A stretch of DNA of 64,000 bases from Pseudomonas graminis (GCF_002093745.1 NZ_MTSB01000008.1:224784-288783); one strand, 5' to 3'; counted from the stretch's first letter, positions 35,153 through 45,090 are shown. Notes: a model not told the origin generated them from the sequence alone. A program made the numbers and translations.

Positions 35153-35914
35153 ATGAACAATTCGATGACCCCGCCGACGCTGGCTGCTGCGCAATTCTGT
35201 TCGGCAAAAGGCGAGTTTGAGCACAATCTTGCCGGGCATCTGGCGTTCATGCAGCGTGCCGCTGACGTTGGGGCGGAGTATCTGTTGTTTCCTGAGCTGT
35301 CGCTGACCGGCTATGAGCCTGATCTCGCACGTGAATTGGCGCTTTATCCAAACGACGCAGGCCTGGAGCCGATTCGCGCGCTGGCGATGCAGTTGCAATT
35401 GATGACCACCGTCGGCGTACCGCTCAAATGCCCCGACGGCCGCATTCTGATCAGTGCGCTGACGTTCACGGCGCATGGCGAGATCATTGCCTACGCCAAG
35501 CAATACCTGCATCCCGGCGAAGACGCGGTATTCAGTCCAGGGAGTGAGGACTGCTATCTGCAACTCGATCAACACCGAATCGGCCTGTGCGTATGCGCTG
35601 ACTTCAGCCGTCCAGCGCATGCGCAACGCCTCTCGGACGGCGGCGCCTGGTTATACGCTGCCAGCGTGCTGATTTCGCCGGAGGGTTACGAGCATGATGC
35701 AGCGCTGCTCGCTGAGCATGCGCGGCGCCACAGGTTGCCTGTGCTGATGGCCAATCATGGCGGGCCTACGGGCGGTTGGCAGTCGGCGGGGCGCAGCGGT
35801 CTTTGGGACGAAGCGGGGTGCTGGATTGGCGGGATGGACGGTGCAGGGAGCGGGCTGGTTATCGCAACTTGCCAGCGCGAGGGCTGGCAGGTTCGTGCCG
35901 TCACGTTTGAATGA
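35153..35914 (+). CDS. Nitrilase-superfamily carbon-nitrogen hydrolase
   Basis: A 253-residue cytoplasmic amidase-type enzyme. The catalytic triad of the superfamily is present: Glu48 (FPELSLTGYE), Lys in YAKQYLHPGE (near 118) and Cys in GLCVCADFSRP (near 150). The segment LAEHARRHRLPVLMANHGG is the usual following strand and loop. Such enzymes hydrolyse small amides, omega-amides or N-carbamoyl compounds; specificity cannot be assigned. It starts at ATG 35153 and converges with the MFS gene, leaving six bases between stop codons. No operon partner is visible on the plus strand. Confidence 0.93.
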   Translation: MNNSMTPPTLAAAQFCSAKGEFEHNLAGHLAFMQRAADVGAEYLLFPELSLTGYEPDLARELALYPNDAGLEPIRALAMQLQLMTTVGVPLKCPDGRILISALTFTAHGEIIAYAKQYLHPGEDAVFSPGSEDCYLQLDQHRIGLCVCADFSRPAHAQRLSDGGAWLYAASVLISPEGYEHDAALLAEHARRHRLPVLMANHGGPTGGWQSAGRSGLWDEAGCWIGGMDGAGSGLVIATCQREGWQVRAVTFE

Positions 35915-35920
35915 GCAGCC

Positions 35921-37174
35921 TCAGGTGTTCACGGCAGGGGCGGGCTTGAGTTCAGGTGCATGGTCCTGGCGTGAAAGAGTCTCTGGCACTGTCGCCAGTA
36001 ACAGACAGAACGCCACTGCCGCGACCGCCGCAAGGGTCAAAAATGCTGCACTGTACCCAGCCGTATGCACCACAAAACCGGCCAGGCTGTTGCTCAGCGC
36101 CGCGCCCAGACCGAACAGTGTCGACAATGCCCCCAGGCTGACGTTGAAGCGTCCGCTGCCCTGGGTCAGGTCTTTGACCATCAACGGGAACAATGCGCCA
36201 AAAAGGCCCGCGCCGATGCCGTCGAGCATCTGCACAGCCACCAGCCAGTACGGGTCATCGGACAGCGTGTAAAGCACGCCCCGGATCGGAAGAATCAGAA
36301 ACCCGGCCAGCAGTAGCGGTTTGCGCCCCCAGACATCCGCTTTCATGCCCACCAGCAGTGCAGCAGGCACCATGACCAGCTGCGCCGCGACGATGCAGGC
36401 GGAGGTCAATGGCGTCGCCATCTGCATGTTGATCAGTGACAGTTTCTGGCTCACCAGCGGCAGCATCGCAGCGTTGGCCAGATGAAACAGCGCACAGCAG
36501 ATGCCGAACAATAAAAGCGGCTTGTTGCTCAGCAGGGCGGACAACCCTGAAGGCTGATGACCGCTGGCATCGTGGCTCGCATCGAACCCTCGCGCCACGT
36601 CATGATCGATTGCATCCGCCGAAACAAAACTGATCGCGATGACGCTCGCCAACGCCATCGCGGCCATCAGGTAAAACACCGCGATCGGGCCGAACAGATA
36701 CGCAAAACCGCCCGCCAGCAAGGCTGCGCAGGCATTGCCCGCATGGTTGAAGGTCTCGTTGCGCCCGGTACGTCGAGTAAAGGCTTTCGGCCCGGTGATG
36801 CCCAGGGAAATGGCAGCGATAGCGGGTGCGAACACCGAAGACGCCACGCTGCTCAACGCCTGAGTCAGGGCAACCACCGTGAAGGACGAGGTGAAAGGCA
36901 GGATCAGACAGCTCAGCGTGACCAGCAGCGCCGCCACACCGATTATTCCGCGCTTGTAGGGCGTGCGGTCGATAAGGGCTCCAGCGGGTGTCTGCGTCAG
37001 CAACCCGGCAATCCCTGCAATGGTCATGACCACGCCGATGCTGGCCGGGTCCCATTTATGGACTGCCAGCAGGTAAATCGCCAGGTAAGGGCCTAACCCA
37101 TCGCGCACATCGGCGAGGAAGAAATTAAGGCTGTCGAGTGAAAGGGTATTGCGGCGATCTGTATGGCTGGCCAA
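35921..37174 (-). CDS. MFS transporter, drug-efflux-like
   Basis: A 417-residue major facilitator protein with about 12 helices. The first cytoplasmic loop carries GALIDRTPYKRG and the second half has KADVWGRKPLLL, the two positions of the MFS A-motif. The start SLNFFLADVRDGLGPYLAIYL and the early TPAGALIDRT resemble a small group of proteobacterial efflux transporters of unknown substrate. It is preceded on the same strand by no gene within 100 bases and converges with the nitrilase gene. Efflux of a small organic molecule is the best guess. Confidence 0.9.
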   Translation of the reverse strand: MASHTDRRNTLSLDSLNFFLADVRDGLGPYLAIYLLAVHKWDPASIGVVMTIAGIAGLLTQTPAGALIDRTPYKRGIIGVAALLVTLSCLILPFTSSFTVVALTQALSSVASSVFAPAIAAISLGITGPKAFTRRTGRNETFNHAGNACAALLAGGFAYLFGPIAVFYLMAAMALASVIAISFVSADAIDHDVARGFDASHDASGHQPSGLSALLSNKPLLLFGICCALFHLANAAMLPLVSQKLSLINMQMATPLTSACIVAAQLVMVPAALLVGMKADVWGRKPLLLAGFLILPIRGVLYTLSDDPYWLVAVQMLDGIGAGLFGALFPLMVKDLTQGSGRFNVSLGALSTLFGLGAALSNSLAGFVVHTAGYSAAFLTLAAVAAVAFCLLLATVPETLSRQDHAPELKPAPAVNT

Positions 37175-37280
37175 GAGCGGGATTCCCGTAATTCGTCAGA
37201 CTCCAGGTAGCCGAGTCACGGCTAATACTGACCCAAGGCGTTTTAAAGAAGTTTCCGCACCCAACATGAAATTTGCAGGT

Positions 37281-37463
37281 TCATACGCTCTTTTTTTGCA
37301 GGCTTTTCATGCGTTGTGCTGCACGTTGCACAGCGGCCATCTTTTCCGGCCGCTTCATGCGTTTCCATTTGCGAATGTCGTCTTTGGTGCGCCCGCAGCT
37401 GACGCACAGGTCACCACTGAGCTGGCACACGGAAATACAGGGGTTCTCAATGTCCTTGGCCAT
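37281..37463 (-). CDS. DUF1289 protein (small Cys-rich, Fe-S-like)
   Basis: A 60-residue DUF1289 protein. It has the family pattern of paired cysteines, NPCISVCQLSGDLCVSCGRT, followed by a basic helix (DDIRKWKRMKRPEKMAAVQ). The four cysteines could bind a metal or iron-sulfur cluster. Its role is not known, although the family is widespread next to electron-transfer and housekeeping genes. ATG 37463 starts MAKDIENPC; the longer frame upstream belongs to the overlapping gene. It overlaps the preceding gene by 17 bases, so the two are probably co-translated. Confidence 0.88.
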   Translation of the reverse strand: MAKDIENPCISVCQLSGDLCVSCGRTKDDIRKWKRMKRPEKMAAVQRAAQRMKSLQKKSV

Positions 37464-37836
37464 CTCGACCTCGTCTGGCGTACTTGCGTTTGATACGCTG
37501 CTGCCAGTCGCCACCGTTCTCGAAATGGCACTGCTCTTCACAGTCGACATGCACGTGAGCCGAGATGCTCGACACACTCACTTGCGCCTCCTCGAACGCC
37601 GCGGCCGTCAACTCGATCATCCGCTCGCCCAGTCCGCACGCCAGTGCTGCTTGCTTTTCAGCCTGCGTATCGAACACCCAGACCACCTGGAGGCTGGCCG
37701 GGAAGGCCGCGTAATCGACTTCATGAGTCAGCCAGCGGAAGCCGGGCATTTCTGACTTCGCGGTTTCACAGGCCTGCGTCAGCGCTGTAACAAGCTGGCG
37801 TTCAGCGCGGGCCTGCTCGCGTTTGCTTGAGGGCAT
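37447..37836 (-). CDS. Conserved hypothetical protein, 129 residues
   Basis: A small cytoplasmic protein of unknown function, encoded directly upstream of the DUF1289 gene and overlapping it. It is predicted alpha/beta (LQVVWVFDTQAEKQAALACG, then VSSISAHVHVDCEEQCHFEN) and ends with a basic, probably disordered tail (QQRIKRKYARRGRDGQGH). ATG 37836 is chosen because GAGG lies seven bases upstream and the N-terminus MPSSKREQARAERQL is protein-like. An in-frame ATG at 37926 has no ribosome binding site. The pairing with DUF1289 is the only functional hint. Confidence 0.8.
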   Translation of the reverse strand: MPSSKREQARAERQLVTALTQACETAKSEMPGFRWLTHEVDYAAFPASLQVVWVFDTQAEKQAALACGLGERMIELTAAAFEEAQVSVSSISAHVHVDCEEQCHFENGGDWQQRIKRKYARRGRDGQGH

Positions 37837-38007
37837 CTGGGGGCCTCGGGCCGTGGAGGGGGTGGTTGGTTGCGTACGATACCTGAATGTCAAATCAGGC
37901 TCCAAGACGAAAATCTGATCAGTCATTGCTGCGTATCAGCCGCACTCATCTGGTGTTGCTGCGGTCTCAACATCTTGACAGGGTTAAGTCGTGAGTCTGT
38001 TCAACAT

Positions 38008-38015
38008 AACAACAA
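38008..38015 (+). promoter_or_regulatory. Hfq/Crc-type CA motif at Tat-exported SMP-30 gene
   Basis: AACAACAA is immediately followed by the GGAG of the ribosome binding site (AACAACAAGGAG). This is the strongest such placement in the window. Confidence 0.55.
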
Positions 38016-38026
38016 GGAGACACATC

Positions 38027-39118
38027 ATGGATTTCTCATCCTCAAACACCACCGCAGACCAAAGCCGTCGGGGTTTTCTGAAAAAGTCGCTGGCTGTTTC
38101 GGCAACGGTCGCGGCCATTGGCTCGTTGCCGCGTCTGTCTGTTGCCGAGCCGTTGACCCAGCGCTATCCCGATCCGCTGGTCGGCGTGCTGGATGACAGT
38201 TTTCTGGACATCCGTATTTTCAATGCCAGCGTCGAGAAACTCGCCACCGGCATGCGTTGGGCCGAAGGGCCGGTATGGATCGGGGATGGTCGTTATCTGT
38301 TGGTCAGTGATATCGCCAACAACCGCATCATGCGCTGGGATGAGGTGACAGGGGCGCTGTCTGTGTACCGCGAGCACTCCAATTTCTCCAATGGCATGTG
38401 CCGCGACCGCCAAGGCCGGTTGCTGGTCTGTGAAGGCTCGAGCACGACCAGCGAAGGGCGTCGGGTGACGCGTACCGAGTACAACGGACGCATCACGGTG
38501 CTGGCCGACAGTTTCGACGGCAAGCCTTTCAATTCGCCCAATGACATCGTCTGCAAACGCGACGGTTCAATCTGGTTCACCGATCCGACCTTTCAGGCCA
38601 ACAGCGATTACGAAGGTCGCAAGGTCAAGCAGGAACAGCCTTTCGGGGTTTATCGAATCGATCCTTCGAGCGGCAAGGTCGGTCGGGTCATCGATGATCT
38701 GGCAGGCCCGAACGGCTTGTGTTTTTCGCCGGACGAGAAAACCCTGTATGTGGTCGAAGGGCGCGCTAAACCGACCGGGATCGTCTGGGCGATAGCGGTG
38801 AATGAAGACGGCACGCTTGGAGAGCGACGCAAGCACATCGAAGGGCTGGAATATGCAGCCATCGACGGTATCAAGTGCGACGAGAGCGGCAACCTCTGGT
38901 GTGGCTGGGGCGGCAACGGCCACCCGAAGGCCGACCTGGAAAAACTCGACGGGGTGCGGGTATTCAACCCGCAGGGTAAAGCCATCGGGCATATCAGCCT
39001 GCCCGAGCGCTGCGCCAATGTCTGCTTTGGCGGGCGAGAGGGCAACCGGCTGTTCATGGCCAGCAGTCACTCACTGTACTCAGTGTTCGTGAACGCGCGA
39101 GGTGCCACGTTCGCCTGA
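38027..39118 (+). CDS. Tat-exported SMP-30/gluconolactonase-family protein
   Basis: A 363-residue beta-propeller lactonase. The N-terminus has the twin-arginine signal SRRGFLKKSLAVSATVAAIG, so it is folded before export to the periplasm, fitting a metal-dependent enzyme. Metal-site segments are MRWAEGPVWIGDG (Glu), FNSPNDIVCKRDGSIWFTDP (Asn-Asp), DLAGPNGLCFSPDE and AAIDGIKCDESGNLW (Asp). ATG 38027 follows AAGGAG and the CA motif. It differs from the cytoplasmic SMP-30 of the BKACE operon. Periplasmic hydrolysis of sugar-acid lactones made by membrane dehydrogenases is a plausible role. It is transcribed alone. Confidence 0.92.
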   Translation: MDFSSSNTTADQSRRGFLKKSLAVSATVAAIGSLPRLSVAEPLTQRYPDPLVGVLDDSFLDIRIFNASVEKLATGMRWAEGPVWIGDGRYLLVSDIANNRIMRWDEVTGALSVYREHSNFSNGMCRDRQGRLLVCEGSSTTSEGRRVTRTEYNGRITVLADSFDGKPFNSPNDIVCKRDGSIWFTDPTFQANSDYEGRKVKQEQPFGVYRIDPSSGKVGRVIDDLAGPNGLCFSPDEKTLYVVEGRAKPTGIVWAIAVNEDGTLGERRKHIEGLEYAAIDGIKCDESGNLWCGWGGNGHPKADLEKLDGVRVFNPQGKAIGHISLPERCANVCFGGREGNRLFMASSHSLYSVFVNARGATFA

Positions 39119-39225
39119 CCCGTCATCGTCAGGCAAGGCGTGCAGGCTGCCCGCTGTCAATTGAGTCGAACCCCTGAGAACGTGCCGGGTCTGTTCCTGT
39201 AATTACTCTCAGGGATCGTTTATTT

Positions 39226-40059
39226 ATGTCGGCGCAACGTGGACTGGTATTGCTTGCACGAGGCGGTTATGCCGCGCGTGGTGTGGTTTATCTGATTATT
39301 GGCCTGTTTGCTGTTCTGGCAGCTCAGGGTTCTTCGCAACCGGCTGACAGCCACAGCAGCCTTGAGGCGTTGCTGAGTCAGCCGTTCGGCAATGTGCTGG
39401 TTGGCCTGGTGGTCGTCGGTCTTCTGGCGTTCGCGGCCTGGCGAGTGCTGCAGGCAACGCGGGACGTCGACCATCATGGCCGCGAGCTGAAAGGGCTGGT
39501 GATTCGTGGCGGTTTGCTGGTGGGCGGTTTCACGTATGGCGCGCTTGCGTTCTTCGCGCTGGGCCTTCTGATCAGCGGGTTGAAAAGCTCCGGTGGCTCC
39601 GATGGCGGTCAGGCCAAGGACCTGCTGGCGTCCATTCTGTCGTGGGATCACTCCAACCTGCTGGTCTACGTGGTTGCGCTGGTCCCTCTGGCGTTAGGCA
39701 TCGTGCATATCATCAAAGGCTACAAGGCGTCCTTCGAGAAATATTTCGAGGCTGACGAAGACGTCATGAAGTATGTCCGACCGGTCTCGCAATTCGGCCT
39801 GATCGCACGTGGCGTGGCGTTTATCGAGATTGCCGTCTTGCTGGCCGTGAGCGGTTCCAGCTATCAGGCGATGCACCCGCCTGGCATGAAGGACGCGCTC
39901 AACGGCCTGCAGGATCTGCCCGCGGGCGGCCTGGTGCTGCTGATCGTGGCCTTGGGGCTGATCGCGTTTTCGGTTTACAGCTTCGCCCAGGCCGCGTGGC
40001 GCAAGATCAACATGGATGTACCCGACGCGCCAGAAGCCGTCACGCGTCATTTTCGCTGA
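39226..40059 (+). CDS. DUF1206 integral membrane protein
   Basis: A 277-residue inner-membrane protein of the DUF1206 family, built from three repeats of two helices. Each repeat begins with an LARxGYxARG-type motif: LLARGGYAARGVVYLIIGL, GLVIRGGLLVGGFTYGALA and QFGLIARGVAFIEIAVLL. Family members in plants and bacteria have no established function. The C-terminus (WRKINMDVPDAPEAVTRHFR) is cytoplasmic and basic. It starts at ATG 39226 about 107 bases after the lactonase gene. A 7-bp inverted repeat (CGCTGAT 40054-40060, ATCAGCG 40074-40080) overlaps the stop region and may terminate it. Confidence 0.92.
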   Translation: MSAQRGLVLLARGGYAARGVVYLIIGLFAVLAAQGSSQPADSHSSLEALLSQPFGNVLVGLVVVGLLAFAAWRVLQATRDVDHHGRELKGLVIRGGLLVGGFTYGALAFFALGLLISGLKSSGGSDGGQAKDLLASILSWDHSNLLVYVVALVPLALGIVHIIKGYKASFEKYFEADEDVMKYVRPVSQFGLIARGVAFIEIAVLLAVSGSSYQAMHPPGMKDALNGLQDLPAGGLVLLIVALGLIAFSVYSFAQAAWRKINMDVPDAPEAVTRHFR

Positions 40060-40329
40060 TTGCTCCCCTGTTGATCAGCGGTCTGGCGTATGCCAGCACG
40101 CCGCTGGTTGGCGTGGGCGTGGCCGAAGGCGAGATGGCGGCAGGATGCGATGGGCCAGGCTAACAGTGCGGTCGACGCAGCGCTGAGCATGGCCCGTGGT
40201 GAAACCCTGGCACCTCCGGTGACCTGGGGCCTGTTCAGGCTCATCGCCCGGAAAATCACCAGGCGTTTGAATAAGAGCATTTGAGCCTCGCCTTATGGGC
40301 TCATCGAGCGCCATGACAAGGCGCAGGTT

Positions 40330-41274
40330 TCAGACCCTGATGTCCTGCGGCCCACGGATCTGCGCTTCGATGCGCGTGCCGGTCAGGCGTTCTTCGTTGG
40401 AGAACCCGTCGTATCTGGACAGCTCACCAAAGCGGATGCCGGTGAGTTGTTCGATCTGCGCAACGCTGCGTTGCCAGGTTTTGAGCGGGCCGAACACGAT
40501 GCCCAGTTTACCCAGCTCGCTGCTTTGATCGATCATGTAGGCACTGGCCGAGGGCTTGCCATCATCGCCGAGAAACGCCACGACCTTCCAGAATGCCGAT
40601 GGAATTCTGATGTTCCGGTAGCTGCGGTCGTCGTCCCGCAATATGGGGCCGGTGAATACCGTTACCCGGGATTTCCAGCGACGCGTGTTGTCGAGAATGT
40701 AGTCCTCAAGTTCCAGCCAGGTCTTCTGATTGAACGCGCCCATCTGCGGCGAGCAGTTGGTGAAGTGAAACGTGTCACTGTTGGCAACCTCGGCGTCCTT
40801 GCCCCAGTTCGGGTCCTGACGTCTGACCAGATGGCCGCGATCCAGCAGATTGTCGGCATACAGGCTTTCGCCGATTTGCGCCTCGGCAGGCAAGCGGCCG
40901 TCGAATGACCATGAATCCTTGCTGCGCTTGACCTCTACGCTATTGGCGCCATCGATATTGACACCGACATACAGCGCCAGGCGCCGGCTGCGTGACATGG
41001 TGATCGAGAAGTGTGTGTAATCGAGGCGATTGCCAGCGTTATCCAGTGGATAGACATCAGGCGCCAGCTCTTCGTCCGCAGACGGCCAGGGCACGACGAA
41101 ATCGCCGAGAAAATTATCGGCATAACCTTTGCGCTTCTTAAATTCGCTTGCCGGGGTCGTGCGGGGGGCTGCGAGCGTCTGTGGCTCGAGCAATCCGGTC
41201 ATGGAGGTCAGCGGCTTGAGGTCGGCAAGGCGGGGGCGGTGGGCGAGGTCGATAGCGAACTTTTTGTCGGGCAC
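40330..41274 (-). CDS. DNA/RNA non-specific endonuclease (NucA/EndoG type)
   Basis: A 314-residue beta-beta-alpha-metal nuclease. The catalytic motif DRGHLVRR (general-base His near residue 148) is followed by FHFTNCSPQMGAFNQKTW, whose Asn binds the magnesium ion, and WLELEDYILD. It has no signal peptide, unlike most secreted NucA enzymes. It may therefore act inside the cell, be delivered by a specialised secretion system, or need an unseen export route. No immunity-like gene is adjacent. It starts at ATG 41274; the reading frame and codon use are ordinary for the genome. Confidence 0.92.
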   Translation of the reverse strand: MPDKKFAIDLAHRPRLADLKPLTSMTGLLEPQTLAAPRTTPASEFKKRKGYADNFLGDFVVPWPSADEELAPDVYPLDNAGNRLDYTHFSITMSRSRRLALYVGVNIDGANSVEVKRSKDSWSFDGRLPAEAQIGESLYADNLLDRGHLVRRQDPNWGKDAEVANSDTFHFTNCSPQMGAFNQKTWLELEDYILDNTRRWKSRVTVFTGPILRDDDRSYRNIRIPSAFWKVVAFLGDDGKPSASAYMIDQSSELGKLGIVFGPLKTWQRSVAQIEQLTGIRFGELSRYDGFSNEERLTGTRIEAQIRGPQDIRV

Positions 41275-41398
41275 GGTGCTTGCTCCTGCGATGGGCGTGG
41301 TTTTCGTTACAGTTCACCATAGCCGCGTTACAGGCCAGCGTCAGGTCAGGCCAACGGTGGTCTCTATGACTAATTCAGCAAAAGTCCATAAACAGGCT

Positions 41399-41425
41399 TA
41401 AGTAACAGGCAGTGTGCGTCGATAA
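41399..41425 (+). promoter_or_regulatory. Sigma-28 (FliA) promoter for chemoreceptor
   Basis: TAAG (41399-41402), exactly 15 bases, then GTCGATAA (41418-41425) against the consensus TAAA-N15-GCCGATAA gives 10 of 12 matches. It is 60 bases before the receptor start and is the best FliA site in the window. Confidence 0.75.
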
Positions 41426-41484
41426 GCTCAAGATAAGAGCAATCCGCAGCTCGTGTTATTTCATTAACCGTAGAGGGCTCCAGG

Positions 41485-43098
41485 ATGTCGATAAAACTAC
41501 GTCTGTTCTTGCTGATCGGCACCAGCGTGTTGACCGTTCTGATCATCAGTCTGGTCAATTACCTGGGCAATACACGCATGGAGTCGGCTATGTTCGACAG
41601 CGAAGTCAGCATGACTGCGCTGGGCAATCATCTGGAAGCCGACATGATGCACGACGCGCTGCGCGCTGACGTGCTGTCAGCGATGCTGGTTGGCCTGGGG
41701 AAAAGCGACAGCACCCGAAGCGAGGTGCAGGCCTCCCTCAACGAGCATGCCGCGCACTTTCGTAAAGTGATAGGCGACAACCTTCAGCTTCCCGTCACCG
41801 CCGCGATCATGGCGGAGTTGAACAGTCTCAAGCCCAGTCTCGATGCCTATATCGTCGCAGGCGAGCGCATTGTCGGATTAGCCCTCGACAGCCCGGACAG
41901 CGCCCAGCGAGAGCTGGGTACTTTCAGCAGCGCCTTCACTCAACTGGAGGACCGGATGTCGACCCTGAGCGACCTGATCGAAAGTCACTCCAAAGCCAGC
42001 GGCGAAGGGGTCCGGCAAACGATTCGCAGCGCCAATATCATGCTGGTCGTGGTGCTTGTGATCAGCCTGTTGCTGCTGCTCGCTCAGGGGCACTGGGTGA
42101 CCCGCAGCATCATGATCCCCCTCGCGTCTGCCAGCCGGATAGCCGACAGCATTGCCCACGGCAATCTCAGCGAATCCATCGCCGAGCCTCGCAGCCGTGA
42201 CGAAGCCAGCATGTTGATTCGCAGCCTGGCGATCATGCAGCGCGACCTGCGCGGCATGATCGAAGTGGTTCGCGCCAATGCGCACGGCGTCAGTGGCATG
42301 AGCCGTCAACTCAGCAGCGGTTGCCATGACGTGGCCGACAGCAGCCGGCAGCAGAGTTCGGCAGCGGGCACCATGTCGGCGGCGACCAGCGAGATGACCG
42401 CCAGCATCGAGGAAATCACTCGTCATGCCGGGCACGCACTGGAAATGGCCAGTCAGGCCGAGTCCCTGGCCAAGAACGGCGGCCGGGTGATTCATCAGGT
42501 GGTCAGTGACATGGACAGTATCGCCCGCTCCGCGCAACAGTCCGCGCAGGTCATTCGTACGCTGGACAAGGATTCCGAGGGGATTTTCAACATTATTCAG
42601 GTGATCAAGGGCATTGCCGATCAGACCAACCTGCTGGCGCTCAATGCCGCCATCGAAGCCGCGCGGGCCGGCGAGCAGGGCCGTGGTTTTGCCGTGGTGG
42701 CCGACGAAGTGCGTAGTCTGGCGGGTCGTACCAGCGCTTCCACGCAGGAAATCACCACAATGGTTGCGCGCATTCAGCAAAGCACCCGTGAGGCAGTGAC
42801 CAGCATGGAGGCCGGCGTCGCTCAGGTAGACAAGGGCATGGCCGTCACTGCCGAGGTAGAGCGCGCGATCAGCGATATTCTTGATGCCACACTGAGCACC
42901 ACGCAACTGGTCAACGACATCACGCGCACGATTGGTGAACAGAGCCTGGCCAGTAATGAAATTGCCCATCAAGTGGAGATGATTGCCAGCATGTCCGAAG
43001 GTAACAGCCGGATCATCGGTCAGACCGCCAGCACCACTGACGAACTGTCCGTGATGGCCGGGCAGCTTTCGCAATCGGTTGACCGGTTTCGACTTTGA
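41485..43098 (+). CDS. Methyl-accepting chemotaxis protein with helical-bundle sensor
   Basis: A 537-residue transmembrane chemoreceptor. A first helix ([20 protein letters not shown], residues 8-27) precedes an all-helical periplasmic domain of about 150 residues of the four-helix-bundle or helical-bimodular kind. A second helix ([15 protein letters not shown], near 190), HAMP and a signalling hairpin follow, with tip [20 protein letters not shown]. The C-terminus QSVDRFRL has no CheR-binding pentapeptide. A good FliA promoter and an ATG at 41485 define the start. The next gene in the same direction is another receptor. Ligand unknown. Confidence 0.94.
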   Translation: MSIKLRLFLLIGTSVLTVLIISLVNYLGNTRMESAMFDSEVSMTALGNHLEADMMHDALRADVLSAMLVGLGKSDSTRSEVQASLNEHAAHFRKVIGDNLQLPVTAAIMAELNSLKPSLDAYIVAGERIVGLALDSPDSAQRELGTFSSAFTQLEDRMSTLSDLIESHSKASGEGVRQTIRSANIMLVVVLVISLLLLLAQGHWVTRSIMIPLASASRIADSIAHGNLSESIAEPRSRDEASMLIRSLAIMQRDLRGMIEVVRANAHGVSGMSRQLSSGCHDVADSSRQQSSAAGTMSAATSEMTASIEEITRHAGHALEMASQAESLAKNGGRVIHQVVSDMDSIARSAQQSAQVIRTLDKDSEGIFNIIQVIKGIADQTNLLALNAAIEAARAGEQGRGFAVVADEVRSLAGRTSASTQEITTMVARIQQSTREAVTSMEAGVAQVDKGMAVTAEVERAISDILDATLSTTQLVNDITRTIGEQSLASNEIAHQVEMIASMSEGNSRIIGQTASTTDELSVMAGQLSQSVDRFRL

Positions 43099-43173
43099 TA
43101 TTAAATAGCCCAAGTCTGCAGTACTCTGCGGCGCAGTCAGCGCCGCAGCCTGTCTGACTGACGTTTCATGCAT

Positions 43174-43200
43174 TAAAGCTTTGGCAGCGACTGACGTTAA
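43174..43200 (+). promoter_or_regulatory. Sigma-28-like promoter for second receptor
   Basis: TAAA (43174-43177), 15 bases, then GACGTTAA (43193-43200) gives 10 of 12 matches to the FliA consensus, 41 bases before the receptor start. Confidence 0.6.
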
Positions 43201-43240
43201 CCCTCGCACGTGAATCACCTTGCACCCTTGGAGCAGCGAT

Positions 43241-45037
43241 ATGCAGATGTTAAAGGCTTTATACGAGTCAGTTGAAAAGCAGTTTTTCAACACACTGACC
43301 AAAAAGCTATCAAGCCTTTTTCTGCTGGTCCTGGTGAGTGCGCTGTTGTACTGGGTGGCGTTGAACATTCGCGACGGCATCATGCAGCAGTTGCACACTG
43401 CACAACTGGACGCCACTGTGCTGAGCCAGGTCCAGAGCCGGCTTGACCTCCTGAGCAATGCCATTTTGCTGAGTACGCTGTTCACGCTGGTGATGGTCAG
43501 CTTCATGGTCTGGTACTTCCGGCACTTGATCGTCCGGCCAGTCATTTCCATGACGCGTGCGCTTGAAGAAGTCGCCAGCGGGGAGGGCGATCTGTCAAAA
43601 GACCTGCCGTTGCTGACTCATGATGAAATCCGCGTATTGGCCAGTACCTGTAATCGCTTTCTGGCCAAGCAGCGTGAGGTGATCAGCAGTATCCAGGGGC
43701 TTACCGTACAGATCGCCGTCGAATCGGCCCGTTCGCTGAAAAACATCAGTGACTCCAGCGACAGCGCCACTGATCAGGCACGTTTCGCCCGAGAGGTCAT
43801 GGACCAGAGCAACATGGCGGTGGGCAGCATTGAAGACGTCTCACAGCAGACCCAGGGTATTTCCAGCACCACGGCACAAAACCTGAGCATGGCGCGGGAT
43901 TCATACGCCGAGCTGCTGGAGGTGACCGGCAATATCAGTCAGATATCCAGCAGCCTCAACGAGTTCGGTACGCTGGTATCGGGGTTGAACGAGCGCTCAT
44001 CGAGCATCAAATCCATCGTCGGCCTGATCCAGCAGATTTCCGCACAGACCAACCTGCTGGCGCTCAATGCCGCCATTGAAGCAGCGCGCGCCGGGGAAAG
44101 CGGTCGGGGCTTTGCGGTGGTGGCCGACGAGGTTCGCACCCTGGCACAGAACGTCAGTAAAGCGACCGAAGACATCTCTCGTAATATCGACGCGATGCTT
44201 CAGGAAGTCAGTTCCACCCACGAGCAGACCATTCAAATCAGTCACAGCGCCCGCGAAACCCAGATGGTGGTGGAGCGCGCTTCCGGTCATTTCGAGAGCA
44301 TGATCGGCGATTTCGAATCCACGAATGACAAGCTGGCTGACATCGCTACGCATATTCAGCAGTTTGCGACCACCAACACCGGGATCAACGAACGGGTCAC
44401 GCGGATCTATTCCGACAGCCAGGCCATTGATCAACGCATGCAGCACTCCGCCACGGCGACCCGTGATCTGTCCGGCGTGGCCGAGCAGGTCCAGAGCCTG
44501 TTGGGACGATTCGTGCTCGGGCACGGCGAGCTGGATGCTGCGATCACCAGGGCCAGCCAGTGCCGTGACATTCTGCAGGTGCGCCTGGCTGAGCTGCACA
44601 AGCAGGGCGTCAACCTGTTCGATCAGAACTACAAACTGATCCCCGGCACCGACCCCAAACAGTACATGACCAGCTACACCGAGCGTTTCGCGCAAGTCTG
44701 CCAGGAAGAATGCGACAAGCTGACCAAAGGCACCCGAGGCGGAAAGGTGACGTTTATCGTGGACAGCAAAGGTTATTGCCCGGTCAACAACAGTTGGGTG
44801 TCGCAAAAACCGACCGGCAACCGTGAAGTCGATCTGCCTGTGTGCCGCAACAAGCGGATGTTCTCCGACCCGATAGGGCTGCGTGCCGCCGGTAACAAAC
44901 AACGCTTCCTGTTACAGACTTACCTGCGTGATACCGGCGAGATCATGACTGAAATCGATGTGCCGTTCTTTTTCGAGGGTCGCCATTGGGGCAACATGCG
45001 GATGGGCTTCGACGCGGCGCTGTTATTGGGCAAGTAA
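43241..45037 (+). CDS. Chemoreceptor with extra C-terminal domain
   Basis: A 598-residue methyl-accepting protein with an unusual layout. The N-terminal part has two membrane helices ([18 protein letters not shown] and [18 protein letters not shown]) separated by only about 35 residues, so almost no periplasmic sensor exists. HAMP and a signalling domain (tip [20 protein letters not shown]) follow. About 150 residues then continue after the signalling hairpin: [37 protein letters not shown] and [20 protein letters not shown]. This tail looks like a Cache/PAS-type sensor fold with a conserved CPVNN/RHWGN pattern. Sensing is therefore probably cytoplasmic. ATG 43241 has GGAG seven bases upstream. 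Confidence 0.93.
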   Translation: MQMLKALYESVEKQFFNTLTKKLSSLFLLVLVSALLYWVALNIRDGIMQQLHTAQLDATVLSQVQSRLDLLSNAILLSTLFTLVMVSFMVWYFRHLIVRPVISMTRALEEVASGEGDLSKDLPLLTHDEIRVLASTCNRFLAKQREVISSIQGLTVQIAVESARSLKNISDSSDSATDQARFAREVMDQSNMAVGSIEDVSQQTQGISSTTAQNLSMARDSYAELLEVTGNISQISSSLNEFGTLVSGLNERSSSIKSIVGLIQQISAQTNLLALNAAIEAARAGESGRGFAVVADEVRTLAQNVSKATEDISRNIDAMLQEVSSTHEQTIQISHSARETQMVVERASGHFESMIGDFESTNDKLADIATHIQQFATTNTGINERVTRIYSDSQAIDQRMQHSATATRDLSGVAEQVQSLLGRFVLGHGELDAAITRASQCRDILQVRLAELHKQGVNLFDQNYKLIPGTDPKQYMTSYTERFAQVCQEECDKLTKGTRGGKVTFIVDSKGYCPVNNSWVSQKPTGNREVDLPVCRNKRMFSDPIGLRAAGNKQRFLLQTYLRDTGEIMTEIDVPFFFEGRHWGNMRMGFDAALLLGK

Positions 45038-45056
45038 CGGGTCGCGCCGGCAGACA

Positions 45057-45079
45057 AGCCTGCGCGCAGGGCGCAGGCT
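45057..45079. terminator. Hairpin between convergent genes
   Basis: AGCCTGCGC (45057-45065) pairs perfectly with GCGCAGGCT (45071-45079) around a five-base loop. It lies between the receptor stop and the end of the convergent PH-domain gene and could serve both. Confidence 0.65.
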
Positions 45080-45090
45080 CGAGATCGCTG

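Noticed and set aside
40090..40284. A 64-codon frame between the DUF1206 and endonuclease genes.
   Set aside because: Trp/Arg-rich translation without motif. The ribosome binding site is weak and the region looks intergenic.
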